DNA of 33,022 nucleotides, from positions 1 to 33,022 of the forward strand of contig DAOUGC010000126.1 in the NCBI GenBank assembly GCA_034429695.1, given 5' to 3'. Shown one piece after another: positions 1 through 8,851 of the stretch. Under the pieces are notes generated by a model. The model saw only the letters and a program-made list of their open reading frames with translations. It made no database searches and was not told where the DNA came from. The position numbers and the translations under genes were made by a program. The number at the start of each line of letters is the position of its first letter. Position 1 is the stretch's first letter. This DNA comes from DAOUGC01 sp034429695 (GTDB lineage Bacteria > Chloroflexota > Anaerolineae > Anaerolineales > Anaerolineaceae).

Positions 1-27
1 GGTGGGCTGAGAAAGCATCAGCCCACC
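1..27. terminator. Hairpin at the window edge
   Basis: A perfect 10-bp stem (GGTGGGCTGA with TCAGCCCACC) and a 7-base loop. It lies 29 bases beyond the stop of the minus-strand LRR lipoprotein gene, where a terminator would be expected. The possible T-tract falls outside the window, so this could equally be a REP-like palindrome. Confidence 0.5.
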
Positions 28-56
28 CCACGCGGCTTTCGTCGTAATCGCAATCC

Positions 57-1643
57 TTACTTAAAATCACCTGCAGGTAATGCGATCAACTCTTCAATCG
101 TCAGCCCAAATGTATCCCGGAGATAATTCACCATCAAATCAACGGAGTGACTGTAAACATCCTCGATCCCGGGGTCGTTGAAGGCATTGACAAAATATTC
201 CTCCACGGTGATGTCCTTGTTGCTGCACCAACCGTCGACGTGTTCACCCGTATCAACATAATAATCAAACGTCGCGCCGCCCATGTCATTATCATCCGCC
301 CCGACAACGATCTTTCTTTCGTCCGCGCGGTAGGTCATCACGATGCGATATTCGTCACTCAGCGGTGTGAAGAACAATACATCGTAATCCTTTTCCCCCA
401 GTTCGGGGCGGTGGACATCGATGTTGCCATCCCATCCATCACGCCATTCATAACGATAAACCGCACTGGCTTCATCCGGGAAAAAGCCCAGGCTCTTGAG
501 GGTGAGCGGCTCATACGGCATGGCAAACAACACCTCGGCGGGCATATGAAATTCATTCTGAAGCGTGTCATTTAATAAGCGGATGGGCGCGAGCAGCACG
601 TCTTCACCTTCCACCACCTCAAATACCGTCCGGACCAACTGCTCGGTACTTTCCCGATCGCCTTTGCCGAAACCGAACTCGCCGGTGGTGGAATCGTAGA
701 TGTAATTCATCACCGTCTCGCCATCCCTGTCCATCAAAATCACATAAGCGCCAATATCACCGTAAAAACCAACACTGGTCTTATATTCATCCTGCAAATA
801 GGCGGACATGCGGATGATATTCCGTTCCCATTCCCACGGAGGAACGCCCCACTTTGAATGGTTGATCACGATGTACGCTGTATCGCTTTCATAGACTGCC
901 TGTCGGGTTTCTTCGTTCATAACAAAACCAAGCTCTTGAAGCGTGGACGCAACCATGAAATCCTTGTTTTCAAGGTTCGGGTAGAGGGTCGCCAGGGGCA
1001 GGTAATTGTTTACCGGCGAGCCGCCCAGGTACAGATGGCGGAGCTTTGTCAATGAAGCCAGCGGAGACACGTCAGCAATGGTCGAATCGTCCAGCTTGAG
1101 GTACTCCAGGTTGATCAGATTGGCAAGCGGGGTGTAGTCCTGCGCGGCGCAACCGGACAGCGTCAACCCTTTCCGATTGGTCAGCCCGGCCAGGGGCGCA
1201 ATATCCGCGACCGGGTTCCCACTCAGTGACAGCCAGGTGAGTCGGGTCAGCGCTGCCAGCGGGGCAATATCGGTAATCTCATGAAAAGACAGATCGAGAT
1301 ATTCCAGGTTGGTGAAGTTCTCCAGCCCGGCAATGTCTTTGATCGCTGCTCCGCTGGAAATCATTCGTTCAGACTCAATGCCCAGGTTCAGACGGGTCAC
1401 CGCTTCAGCCTCTGCAACGGCTATGTCTCCGTCTGGCCTGCCCATCGCCCCGCGCACCATCTCCTCCAGCACAGGATCAGCAAAGGTCACCACAGCGGGC
1501 AAGGCCGTGGCGGACGGTGCATCCGTCGCAACCGGCACGGTCGTTTCAGGAGCATCCGGCGTCATCGATACTGCGGGGGCGCTGCAGGCAGCCAGCGCCA
1601 GGGTCAGCAATACAACCAACAGATTACTGAGCGGCTTCTTCAT
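57..1643 (-). CDS. Leucine-rich-repeat lipoprotein
   Basis: 528 residues. A lipoprotein signal peptide ends in LALAAC, with the lipidated Cys at residue 20, followed by a Thr/Pro/Ala-rich linker to about residue 50. Residues about 80-225 hold about six internalin-like leucine-rich repeats of 22 residues (LEYLDLSFHEITDIAPLAAL and similar), which normally form a protein-binding curved sheet. The C-terminal 300 residues (about 230-528) match no family I recognise; they are acidic and rich in aromatic residues. The product should be anchored outside the cytoplasmic membrane. The start is supported by AAAGGA about 8 bases upstream. It follows the VOC gene on the same strand after 86 bases and may be co-transcribed. 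The LRR and lipoprotein calls are firm; the ligand is unknown. Confidence 0.85.
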   Translation of the reverse strand: MKKPLSNLLVVLLTLALAACSAPAVSMTPDAPETTVPVATDAPSATALPAVVTFADPVLEEMVRGAMGRPDGDIAVAEAEAVTRLNLGIESERMISSGAAIKDIAGLENFTNLEYLDLSFHEITDIAPLAALTRLTWLSLSGNPVADIAPLAGLTNRKGLTLSGCAAQDYTPLANLINLEYLKLDDSTIADVSPLASLTKLRHLYLGGSPVNNYLPLATLYPNLENKDFMVASTLQELGFVMNEETRQAVYESDTAYIVINHSKWGVPPWEWERNIIRMSAYLQDEYKTSVGFYGDIGAYVILMDRDGETVMNYIYDSTTGEFGFGKGDRESTEQLVRTVFEVVEGEDVLLAPIRLLNDTLQNEFHMPAEVLFAMPYEPLTLKSLGFFPDEASAVYRYEWRDGWDGNIDVHRPELGEKDYDVLFFTPLSDEYRIVMTYRADERKIVVGADDNDMGGATFDYYVDTGEHVDGWCSNKDITVEEYFVNAFNDPGIEDVYSHSVDLMVNYLRDTFGLTIEELIALPAGDFK

Positions 1644-1690
1644 TTATGTTGTCCTTTTCATCATGAAATCGTTATGAGTTTTACTTTTAT

Positions 1691-1714
1691 TCGCCCACCG
1701 GCGTTGCCGTGGGC
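1691..1714. repeat. Small GC-rich palindrome between two minus-strand genes
   Basis: CGCCCAC and GTGGGCG form a 7-bp stem, and an inner GGC/GCC pair tightens the loop. No T-run follows on the minus strand (it continues AATAAAAG), so it is not a convincing terminator. It resembles the other short palindromes scattered through the spacers of this window. Confidence 0.45.
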
Positions 1715-1729
1715 GTTGGACCCATTGTC

Positions 1730-2134
1730 TCAAGGCTGGTCTTGAAACGAACCCACTTCGATAAAATTCCCTTCGGGGTCTGTAATCCAGAAGTTTCTTT
1801 GACCCCAGGGTTGCTCTTTGGGTTCCTGAAAGGATTGAACGCCAAGGGCCATCAAGCGGGCGTACTCGCGGTCAACATCCGCTTTGGTGGGAACGCCAAT
1901 CCCCAGTTGCATGGTCAGGTTGCAACCATTGGGTGCAACATACGGCTGTTTCATATCCCTGGCAAATTGTTTGCGGTCGAACATGAACAGGCCTCCGTCA
2001 TTTACCTTGAACTGGGCAAACGGGCCGCCATCCCAATCGGTTTCAAAGCCCAGAACGTCGCGGTAGAACTTCACCATCACTTCCACATTTTCAACAAACA
2101 ACCCGGTATGAACACTATCCGATAACAGGCTCAC
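1730..2134 (-). CDS. VOC family (glyoxalase/bleomycin-resistance-like) protein
   Basis: About 134 residues, the size of a single vicinal-oxygen-chelate module pair. The opening VHTGLFVENVEVMVKFYRD and the closing WITDPEGNFIEV are typical of the first and last strands of this fold. VOC proteins bind a divalent metal and act as dioxygenases, isomerases or drug-binding proteins, and the substrate cannot be read from sequence. I prefer the GTG at 2134 because AGAAGGGG stands 6 bases upstream. An in-frame ATG at 2179 would add 15 residues that do not look like the family. A TATAAT at 2185-2190 fits a leader of about 45 bases. Cytoplasmic. Confidence 0.82.
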   Translation of the reverse strand: MSLLSDSVHTGLFVENVEVMVKFYRDVLGFETDWDGGPFAQFKVNDGGLFMFDRKQFARDMKQPYVAPNGCNLTMQLGIGVPTKADVDREYARLMALGVQSFQEPKEQPWGQRNFWITDPEGNFIEVGSFQDQP

Positions 2135-2184
2135 TTTGCACCCCTTCTGGAATATTGATATTGCGCTTTCTGGAGACAAATATG

Positions 2185-2235
2185 ATTATATCCATTAACC
2201 ATGCGGGACATACCTCATATTATGCCCCGTATGTC
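2185..2235 (-). promoter_or_regulatory. Candidate promoter and inverted repeat upstream of the VOC gene
   Basis: On the minus strand TATAAT (2190-2185) gives a plausible -10 box. Just upstream, GACATAC (2207-2213) and GTATGTC (2229-2235) form an inverted repeat with centres 22 bp apart, two DNA turns, covering the -35 region. No good -35 hexamer is seen, which would fit an activator-dependent promoter. This is inference. Confidence 0.35.
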
Positions 2236-2296
2236 TTAACGGTTCTCAGCCTTGAACATTTGCCCCCATAACGGTCTTCACCGGGAGAAACAAAAA

Positions 2297-3352
2297 CTAA
2301 TCCCTGCCAGCCACAGTGAGGAATGTACCGGGCATCCCTGGAACCGGTATCACCACCGGCACAGAGAACCCCGCCTGGTGCAGCCAGCCTTCCCAGTCAT
2401 CCTGCGTATCCAGCCCGCCGGAATCAGTGGCGAGCAGCATTTGCAAAGCGAACAACGCGGCATCCGGCGGACCTGCCCGGTCGGGTTGCAGCACGGCATC
2501 ACGGATGACGATGCGCCCACCGGGTTTCAATGCCGCATGTACCTTGTGAAATAACGCCAGCCGCCCATCCGGCGCTTCGCCGTTCAGCACACCAAACACC
2601 AGCGCCAGGTCGTAACCACTGCCCAGCGGGTCGGTTTGAAAATCACCTTCCTGTACGGATACGCGTTCCTGCAGTCCCCGCATCGCCACGATCTCACGCG
2701 CCACCGGAACCACCTGCGGCAACTCAAATATGGTGGCTGTCAACAATGGGTGGCGTTCAGCCAGCGCCAGGCTGTAGGCGCCATGCCCCCCGCCCACGTC
2801 AATCACCTTTAACGGCGCATCTTCTGGCAGCCCCAGTGCTTCAGCCACCAGCGGAGCGAACGGCAGCGCGCCCTGATACAACCCGTGGATGAAGTTTTTC
2901 ACCCAGTCCTTGCCCCGTTCATCCTGACGGTTTTCCTCGGGGCGTCTCCCACTGCGCACTGCCTCAGCCAGATGTCCCCAGCGCGTGTAAAACGCCTTCT
3001 CCAGCCGCAGGGTTTGCGCCAGGCTGCCTTCCCGTTCCTCGATCAACCAGGCGTCAGCCGCTGCGGTATTGGTAAAAACCCCGCCGTGTTTCTCCAGCAG
3101 TCCCAACGCAGCGGCAGCATTCAGCAACAAATCCATACCGCGCAGACTGGTTCCGGTCTCAGCAGCCACTGACTGCGCATCCGCCCCGCCCTTTGCCAGA
3201 GCCGCAAACACGCCCAGCTCCACACAGGTGAACAGGATCTGCGCCTTGCGATAACCACGGGCCAGTTCCTGCAACTGCTGGCGTTGGTCCAGTGGTGATG
3301 GAGTATGGGGATCAGGTGAGAAATTGGTCATGGCCATCCAAGCTCTTTTCAT
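2297..3352 (-). CDS. SAM-dependent O-methyltransferase (COMT/acetylserotonin MT-like)
   Basis: About 351 residues, the usual length for plant-type class II O-methyltransferases and the bacterial methyltransferases of polyketide and carotenoid pathways. The N-terminal third is a winged-helix dimerisation domain (from the ILFTCVELGVFAAL helix onward, with LLLNAAAALGLLEKHGG). It is followed by a Rossmann methyltransferase domain with SAM motif I VIDVGGGHG at about residues 187-195 counted from the GTG at 3364, then motif II with a conserved acidic residue (FELPQV). The C-terminus carries a family-like LLATDSGGLDTQDDWEGWL segment. Start choice is uncertain: GTG at 3364, ATG at 3352 or ATG at 3331 are all in frame; I chose 3352 because GGTGG precedes it. 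Divergent from the epimerase at 3556. The methyl acceptor is unknown. Confidence 0.83.
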   Translation of the reverse strand: MKRAWMAMTNFSPDPHTPSPLDQRQQLQELARGYRKAQILFTCVELGVFAALAKGGADAQSVAAETGTSLRGMDLLLNAAAALGLLEKHGGVFTNTAAADAWLIEEREGSLAQTLRLEKAFYTRWGHLAEAVRSGRRPEENRQDERGKDWVKNFIHGLYQGALPFAPLVAEALGLPEDAPLKVIDVGGGHGAYSLALAERHPLLTATIFELPQVVPVAREIVAMRGLQERVSVQEGDFQTDPLGSGYDLALVFGVLNGEAPDGRLALFHKVHAALKPGGRIVIRDAVLQPDRAGPPDAALFALQMLLATDSGGLDTQDDWEGWLHQAGFSVPVVIPVPGMPGTFLTVAGRD

Positions 3353-3412
3353 TATTATTTCCACCGGTGGGTAATCGGTGGGCGGGAAAGCAAATTCTTC
3401 TGGAAGTTCACT

Positions 3413-3441
3413 TTTTCATATGCAACTTGTTGCATTATAAT
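3413..3441 (+). promoter_or_regulatory. Sigma-70-like promoter with a palindromic operator in its spacer
   Basis: TTTTCA (3413-3418) and TATAAT (3436-3441) are separated by 17 bp, a good housekeeping promoter for the epimerase. A perfect 16-bp palindrome, ATGCAAC TT GTTGCAT (3420-3435), fills the spacer between the boxes. That is where repressors of the TetR, MarR or MerR type bind. No cognate regulator gene is adjacent. Confidence 0.6.
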
Positions 3442-3555
3442 CCTATCGATCATTGCAAGGTTCATCCGCATTTATTCACCGGTCACCTGCCCGTAAGAGA
3501 GGATTGCCCGCGTGATAAAACTTTAAGCACCCTCAAGCAAAGAGAGGATCCCCTC

Positions 3556-4593
3556 ATGCACATCCACATCACTGGAATCAGCGGTTTTTTGAGCATCAAC
3601 CTGGTGCGCTACCTGCTGGCGCACGGCTACACCGATATTTCTGGCATCGACCTGGTTGATTTTGATTACCCCGAGAAATCCCAGATCCGATTTGTCCAGG
3701 GCGATATCCGCAACCCGCAAACCGTGCATGAGGCAATGAAGGGCGCCGACATTGTGATCCACACCGCCGCGGCCCTGCCTCTCTATCCACCCGAGGAAAT
3801 CTTCTCCACAGAGGTGGAAGGTACGCGCATTCTCCTGGAACAGGCAAAGGAATACGGCGTCAAACGGTTCATTCACATCTCCACCACCGCGGTGTACGGT
3901 GTTCCCGACCATCATCCCCTGCTTGAGAGCGACCCGGTCAGCGGGGTGGGTCCCTACGGCGAGGCAAAAATTCAAGCCGAAGCGCACTGCCTGAACCACC
4001 GTCAACAAGGCATGTGCATCCCCATTTTGCGCCCCAAGTCATTTGTCGGACCGGAACGGTTGGGCGTGTTTGCCATTTTCTACGAATGGGCGAGCGAGGG
4101 CCGCAACTTCCCCATGATCGGGTGGGGGAACAACCGTTATCAATTGCTGGATGTGGAAGATCTGTGCCAGGCGATCGTGGCATGCATGACCCTGGATGAG
4201 AGCAGGGTCAATGACACCTTTAACATCGGCGCGGGCGAATATACCACCATGAAACAGGATTATCAGGCTGTACTGGATGAGGCCGGCTTTGGCAAGCGCA
4301 TCATTCCGTTTCCAGCCGGACCGGTTGTGTTTGCCTTAAAGATCCTCGAAGCTCTCAAACTCTCCCCGCTCTACCCCTGGATCTACGAGACCGCGTCAAA
4401 AGATTCATTTGTGTCCATCGAAAAAGCCAGACAAATCCTCAATTACAGCCCCTGCCACTCCAATAGCGACGCCCTGCTGCGGAATTACCGCTGGTACATC
4501 CAAAATAAAGACCGCCTTACCGGCGACGCAGGGGTAACCCACCGCCTCCCGTGGAAACAGCACGCGTTAAAACTGGCAAAGATCTTCTTTTAG
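3556..4593 (+). CDS. NAD-dependent epimerase/dehydratase (extended SDR)
   Basis: 345 residues from the ATG at 3556, which has AGAGAGG 8 bases upstream; earlier in-frame codons encode no family-like sequence. It is a Rossmann protein of the extended short-chain dehydrogenase family, usually acting on nucleotide sugars or sterols. Visible motifs: TGISGFLS (residues 6-13, nucleotide loop), D50 in the GDIR motif that contacts adenine, ISTTAVYG with the catalytic Ser/Thr (about 109-115), and catalytic Y134xxxK138 in PYGEAK. The third glycine of the usual TGxxGFxG loop is Ser13. The substrate cannot be assigned. It converges on the glycosyltransferase gene with a 37-base gap, where no obvious terminator is seen. 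Confidence 0.85.
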   Translation: MHIHITGISGFLSINLVRYLLAHGYTDISGIDLVDFDYPEKSQIRFVQGDIRNPQTVHEAMKGADIVIHTAAALPLYPPEEIFSTEVEGTRILLEQAKEYGVKRFIHISTTAVYGVPDHHPLLESDPVSGVGPYGEAKIQAEAHCLNHRQQGMCIPILRPKSFVGPERLGVFAIFYEWASEGRNFPMIGWGNNRYQLLDVEDLCQAIVACMTLDESRVNDTFNIGAGEYTTMKQDYQAVLDEAGFGKRIIPFPAGPVVFALKILEALKLSPLYPWIYETASKDSFVSIEKARQILNYSPCHSNSDALLRNYRWYIQNKDRLTGDAGVTHRLPWKQHALKLAKIFF

Positions 4594-4630
4594 TCAGTAC
4601 CTTAATGAAAAATCAGAGATGTATCTTTGT

Positions 4631-6232
4631 TTACTCGCCCTGCAAATAAGGTAGCAAATTCTGGGCGTAAGCCTGGCGCATCACCACCACCCGCCCACGA
4701 CCACTCCAGTTGGGATAGTAATTGAAATTCATCTCATCTGGCCCAATTGTGGCAAGTGAATAATCCATGCGGTTTGCCGTCCAGTAAGAGATGCTCTTCA
4801 CACTTACCTCGTCAGAGTGAAAAATCCATATTGGTGCTGCTTGCGGATTGCCGATTACATTGGCAGGCAGGCTGAACCCGCAATCATGCAGAATCTCGCG
4901 TGCCTCCGGGGAAAGCCAGTACACCTGCTGTGATTTGGTATTAAGCACATCCAAGATGGCAGTACACTTTTCGGGTCCGCCGCTGCGTATGGAATTGGCA
5001 GCCTGCCATTGCCAGAAGAAATTGTATCCCAGTAGAACAGTCAACATACCCACCAAAGCAACACGCTTCCAGGTCGTGGTCGATTTTCGAAACAAATAAC
5101 CTGCGCCCAGGGCGGCCAGGACTGCCATCAAGGGTACTAACGCCATCACGTTACGAACAAACATGACGCGCTGGGTGGAAAAATAAACCAGGTAGGCAAG
5201 CATGGTCAAAATCATCACCCGCCCGACCAATCGGTTATTATCCATCCGCCAGACCAGAACACCCCCGATTATCATCAATATCGAGACAAGGATCGCGAGC
5301 ACCGGCTGATGGGAAAACACCACACCCAGCAGATAAACAAGGATCAGCCCCAGATGCTGCCACCCGGATTGCACCGTGTGACCTGCGTGACCGAGGGAAT
5401 AATGGCTCATCTCACTGAAGATGTCGGCCATTCCCCGTGAGAGTTCCAGAAATATTCCAGGAGAAGTAATGTAGAAGACCCCGGCAAACAATGCTGTCAG
5501 CAGTGTAACAAAGCTCAACCTCGTCCAAAAATTTCCCTGTGTACGTATCCATGCAACCACCAACACAGGTACGAGAAAAAAGCCGCCCGGGTACTTGCTT
5601 GCACATGCCAGACTGGCAGCAATTACAGCAGCCACCAACCACCCACGATTGGGTTGTTTTTGTGCACCAAGTGCCAGGAAAGCAAACCAAGCTGTGGAGA
5701 AATGCACAAGCAATAAATCTGGCGCAATCCAACGGCTGTGATAGCCATACTCCCAACTTGCCAGCAGCAATATGCCTGCCAGGGTCGCCTCCCACCAGGT
5801 ACGACGTAACCCACGCACCAGTAAAAATACCCAAACCGAGGTCAGAGCCGACATGATGATGAATACCTTGCGTACAGTCAATGTGAACTCGCCGGTTTGA
5901 ACACGGTCGAGCAGCACTGGCCGCATTCCATTCCACCATTCCTGCAATCCCCGCAAGCTCATTGGCGGGTTATCCCGGGAATACGTCAACACACGCCGTG
6001 CCAATGCTGCGTACGCCAAATTGTAGGTCATCGAGGGATAGTTGTACCAGCCTGGCAGCGAGTTACCGCTCTCCAACGCCCGCTCCATGGAATCGGTGAT
6101 TTTGTGTTCATCCCAGTGAGTACCAAAATCCACTCCACGTACACCGACCCAGATAAAAAGAAACGCAAATACACACAGCAAGAGGATCGGCAGCCATGGC
6201 TTTGTTTTAACAGTGGCAGACAGTGATGGCAT
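4631..6232 (-). CDS. GT-C glycosyltransferase family 39-like membrane protein
   Basis: 533 residues with about ten hydrophobic segments. The first transmembrane helix (about 13-31) leads into an extracytoplasmic loop with D41E42 in HWDEHK, the acidic signature of GT-C enzymes such as ArnT and the protein O-mannosyltransferases. These use polyprenyl-phosphate sugars to modify lipids or proteins outside the membrane. The C-terminal 120 residues form a soluble domain. It is the last gene of a minus-strand run after the LarA-like and M28 genes (39 bases from the latter), so it may share their transcript. Only a weak GGGA precedes the ATG. The donor and acceptor are unknown. Confidence 0.75.
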   Translation of the reverse strand: MPSLSATVKTKPWLPILLLCVFAFLFIWVGVRGVDFGTHWDEHKITDSMERALESGNSLPGWYNYPSMTYNLAYAALARRVLTYSRDNPPMSLRGLQEWWNGMRPVLLDRVQTGEFTLTVRKVFIIMSALTSVWVFLLVRGLRRTWWEATLAGILLLASWEYGYHSRWIAPDLLLVHFSTAWFAFLALGAQKQPNRGWLVAAVIAASLACASKYPGGFFLVPVLVVAWIRTQGNFWTRLSFVTLLTALFAGVFYITSPGIFLELSRGMADIFSEMSHYSLGHAGHTVQSGWQHLGLILVYLLGVVFSHQPVLAILVSILMIIGGVLVWRMDNNRLVGRVMILTMLAYLVYFSTQRVMFVRNVMALVPLMAVLAALGAGYLFRKSTTTWKRVALVGMLTVLLGYNFFWQWQAANSIRSGGPEKCTAILDVLNTKSQQVYWLSPEAREILHDCGFSLPANVIGNPQAAPIWIFHSDEVSVKSISYWTANRMDYSLATIGPDEMNFNYYPNWSGRGRVVVMRQAYAQNLLPYLQGE

Positions 6233-6271
6233 ATGTTTTTCCCAAATTGAGATGCGTTGGATTGTTTTATT

Positions 6272-7570
6272 TTACCCCCGGTCAATTACCGCTGCCAGTC
6301 CGCAGGCCACCTCCAGGCACGCCTCCACCGCTGCCGGTTCAATCGCCTCCACCGTGTCGTTCATGGTGTGATACACCAATCCATCCCGCACCAACCCGGT
6401 GGACATGGCAAGCATGGTGGTGGCGCGTACGCCGGCTTTCATCAGCTCGGCAGCGTCAGTCCCTCCACCGCCAAAAACCATCACCCCTGTGCAGCACAGC
6501 CTGCCATTTGCCTGTGCGATGCGGCAGCATTGATCAGCCAGACCGCGGTCCAGCTTGATGTGATTGTTTAGATCAGACACCAGAAACTGCAAATCCTCCA
6601 CCCTGTAGATGCTGTCGATGTTGAGCGCCAGGGTGGGCAGTTGATCCAGTTGCGTCCGGTGCGCCTTTACCCACGCCCGTGAACCGCGCAGAGCGGACTC
6701 CTCGGCGTCAAAACTGGCGAAGATCAGGCGCGTGTGCGCCAGTTGCGAGCACCCCGGCTTTGTGGGATCGCGCAGCAGGTCGGCAAGCTCCACCAGCATG
6801 GATGAGGCGATCAGGTTGTCGCCCGCGCCCGGAACCGCTTCCTTGCCGAACAGGAAGAACTTGGTGAACATGAAATATACACCCACCACCAGCAGCGCCA
6901 GCACCGCACCGGCAAATTCAGGATCAACGCCGGCGAGAGCGCGCCAGCCCACCCACACCCATGCAAAGGTCAGCGCCAGGGTGCGCATAAAATCAGGGAG
7001 GATGATCTTCAGACCGTACAGTTTCTGATTACGCTTGAGAAAGTTCAGCTCAAGCGCCGAATCGTGATGACCCGAAAAGATCAACTGCTGCTTTACCTCG
7101 CCCTGCGGTTCCAACACCGCGGTCACATTGTGGCATGTACGCCGCGGGTACAGGCGGTCGTAAAACTCCACGTACCAGCCGAACTCAAGGCTGGCTCCGA
7201 TAAACATCAACAGCAGCACCAGCGCGGCTGCCAGCGGCTGGCGGAAAAACAAAAGCGCCAGGCCAATCAGGTAAAGCACGGTATCAATGCGGTAAAAACC
7301 GGTGAACGCCCCCGGGTGGGTGCTGAAAGCCTCCAGGCTGGCGCTCCCACACACGCGCTGCAGATCAGTGCACAGGGATTCGGCGGCACCCCGGCAGGCC
7401 TCCGATCCGGCCAACCGCCCGCCAAATTGCCGGATCAGGGAGTTTGTGCGCACCAGGGCTGCCCGCGCATGGGAGGTTATGGATTGATCAATCTGATGGA
7501 TTTGTTCGCTCATGACCTGTCTCAATGCTCGCTGTGATGATGTGACCTGCTGTCTTCGGGGGATCTTCAC
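6272..7570 (-). CDS. Membrane-embedded M28 family zinc aminopeptidase
   Basis: 432 residues from a GTG at 7570. All five expected di-zinc ligands of M28 peptidases are visible: H168 in SGHHDS (with D170), D251 in AGDNL, E291 next to catalytic E290 in FDAEE, D319 in NIDS, and H401 in HTMND. Unlike soluble M28 enzymes it has hydrophobic segments at about 97-126 and two more at 195-240, inserted between the first two zinc ligands, so the peptidase is membrane-associated. The GTG has AGAGG 8 bases upstream, but this comes from a heptamer repeat. The ATG at 7513 (MSEQIHQ) is a credible alternative. It starts 15 bases after the LarA-like gene, implying an operon. The peptide substrate is unknown. 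Confidence 0.83.
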   Translation of the reverse strand: MKIPRRQQVTSSQRALRQVMSEQIHQIDQSITSHARAALVRTNSLIRQFGGRLAGSEACRGAAESLCTDLQRVCGSASLEAFSTHPGAFTGFYRIDTVLYLIGLALLFFRQPLAAALVLLLMFIGASLEFGWYVEFYDRLYPRRTCHNVTAVLEPQGEVKQQLIFSGHHDSALELNFLKRNQKLYGLKIILPDFMRTLALTFAWVWVGWRALAGVDPEFAGAVLALLVVGVYFMFTKFFLFGKEAVPGAGDNLIASSMLVELADLLRDPTKPGCSQLAHTRLIFASFDAEESALRGSRAWVKAHRTQLDQLPTLALNIDSIYRVEDLQFLVSDLNNHIKLDRGLADQCCRIAQANGRLCCTGVMVFGGGGTDAAELMKAGVRATTMLAMSTGLVRDGLVYHTMNDTVEAIEPAAVEACLEVACGLAAVIDRG

Positions 7571-7573
7571 CCG

Positions 7574-7594
7574 TCTGACCTCTGACTACTGACC
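7574..7594 (-). repeat. Heptamer tandem repeat (RGTCAGW) at the 3' end of the larA-like gene
   Basis: On the minus strand three heptamers follow each other: GGTCAGT, AGTCAGA, GGTCAGA. They supply the last codons and TAG stop of the LarA-like gene and a possible ribosome-binding site for the M28 gene. The same consensus recurs at 29544-29571. Confidence 0.6.
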
Positions 7595-8845
7595 TCTTCG
7601 ATACAACACCTCCCCCGCCCGCGGAACCAGCAGCACCCCTTCGTCCTCGCGCCCGCGCCATTCATCCAGATCCACGCTGGCCGGGTCCATGTACCCCAGG
7701 TTGAGGTGTTCGCACTCCTCTTTCGGGATCCGGCTGGCAAGCGTCACGCGAACATTGGGAAGCTCCACTCCGTTTTCCATGCGCCCCGAACCGCGCAGAT
7801 GCGTGCTGTGCGCCAGCACCCCCAGCGGGTAATGTTGATACTTCCCCCAGTCCTGCAGGAAATACGGCAGAATGTGATAGCCCACCTGGCGGATGGCTTT
7901 GCCGTGCACGCGCGAAATCTCCGCCAGGTGCGGTGCGTAAATGATCACCTCGCCACCCGGCTCCATCGCCGGTTCCAGCTTGTACATGGCTTTGGCTGCC
8001 GTCCACAGCTCGTCGTACATCTCCGGCGCAACCGATAGTACGCGCTTCACCGGCTGCTGCAGGGTGACGATGTTGTGCTGTTCTGAGATGTCCGCCGCTG
8101 CCCGCCAGGCCTCGCGCAGCCCGCCGACCGCCATCCCGACCAGATCGTGCCCGCTCATCACCAGCGCCGCCAGCGTCACCGGCGTGGGAAGTAATTCCGC
8201 CGCAGCGTCGATCATGCGCCGCACGGGTGTATCCTGAATGCCTATCGTGCCCACCACGCCGGACAGCGCGCCCAGCCAGTGTGTCTTGTGGATCATCTCG
8301 GGTCCTGAAATGCCGGGGAACAGATACTTGCTCCCGCCCGAAAAACCCACCACCTCGTGCGGGAACACCGGGCCAACGATCAGGATCTGATCGCACTCAA
8401 GCGCGGCGCGGTTGATGCGCACCGGCACGTCGCCTGCCAGGGATGTATGCCAGACTGCCCCGGCAATCCCGCGCACCCGATCCTCCTCCAGCCGCCCAAT
8501 CTCCACCAGCGCCCCGGGGTCATCCCAGGCGTGGTTCAACAGGCGCACGCCGCGCGGTACATCACCCCCCACCAGCCGGTAAAGCCCGCCTTCATCCAGC
8601 GGCGGGTGCGTGCCCAGCGCCACCATCACATCCACCTGCCGGGCGGATGACAACGCCCGCATCAGCGGACCAAACAGGCGCGGCAGGTCGGCGCTGCGTG
8701 TGTGGTCAGGGATCAGCACCAGCACGCGCCGCCCGTCAAATCGTCCGGTGCATAATGACTCCAGCATTGCCCGCACAGCGTCATCGTCAAGCGCCCGTTC
8801 AGCCTGGCGCATTCCAACCAACCCACGCTCATTTTGCCTGTCCAT
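7586..8845 (-). CDS. LarA-family (nickel-pincer racemase-like) protein
   Basis: 419 residues, the normal length for the lactate racemase/DUF2088 family, whose members use a nickel-pincer nucleotide to racemise or epimerise 2-hydroxy acids. Conserved features: LIPDHTRSAD (about 44-53), ALGTHPPL with H80, FPHEVVGFSGGSKYLFPGIS with H163 and K173 (the lysine that tethers the cofactor), and HKTHW with H189 as nickel ligand. Family members act on lactate, malate and other substrates, so lactate is not certain. No larB, larC or larE cofactor genes lie in the window, so they must be elsewhere if the enzyme is active. A TATAAT ends 6 bases before the ATG and no Shine-Dalgarno is present, suggesting a leaderless transcript. 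First gene of a probable three-gene run. Confidence 0.85.
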   Translation of the reverse strand: MDRQNERGLVGMRQAERALDDDAVRAMLESLCTGRFDGRRVLVLIPDHTRSADLPRLFGPLMRALSSARQVDVMVALGTHPPLDEGGLYRLVGGDVPRGVRLLNHAWDDPGALVEIGRLEEDRVRGIAGAVWHTSLAGDVPVRINRAALECDQILIVGPVFPHEVVGFSGGSKYLFPGISGPEMIHKTHWLGALSGVVGTIGIQDTPVRRMIDAAAELLPTPVTLAALVMSGHDLVGMAVGGLREAWRAAADISEQHNIVTLQQPVKRVLSVAPEMYDELWTAAKAMYKLEPAMEPGGEVIIYAPHLAEISRVHGKAIRQVGYHILPYFLQDWGKYQHYPLGVLAHSTHLRGSGRMENGVELPNVRVTLASRIPKEECEHLNLGYMDPASVDLDEWRGREDEGVLLVPRAGEVLYRRGQ

Positions 8846-8851
8846 TTTCTG

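Noticed and set aside
147..575. 142-codon plus-strand open frame opposite the LRR lipoprotein
   Set aside because: Antisense shadow: no ribosome-binding site or domain, while the opposite strand encodes a signal peptide and leucine-rich repeats.
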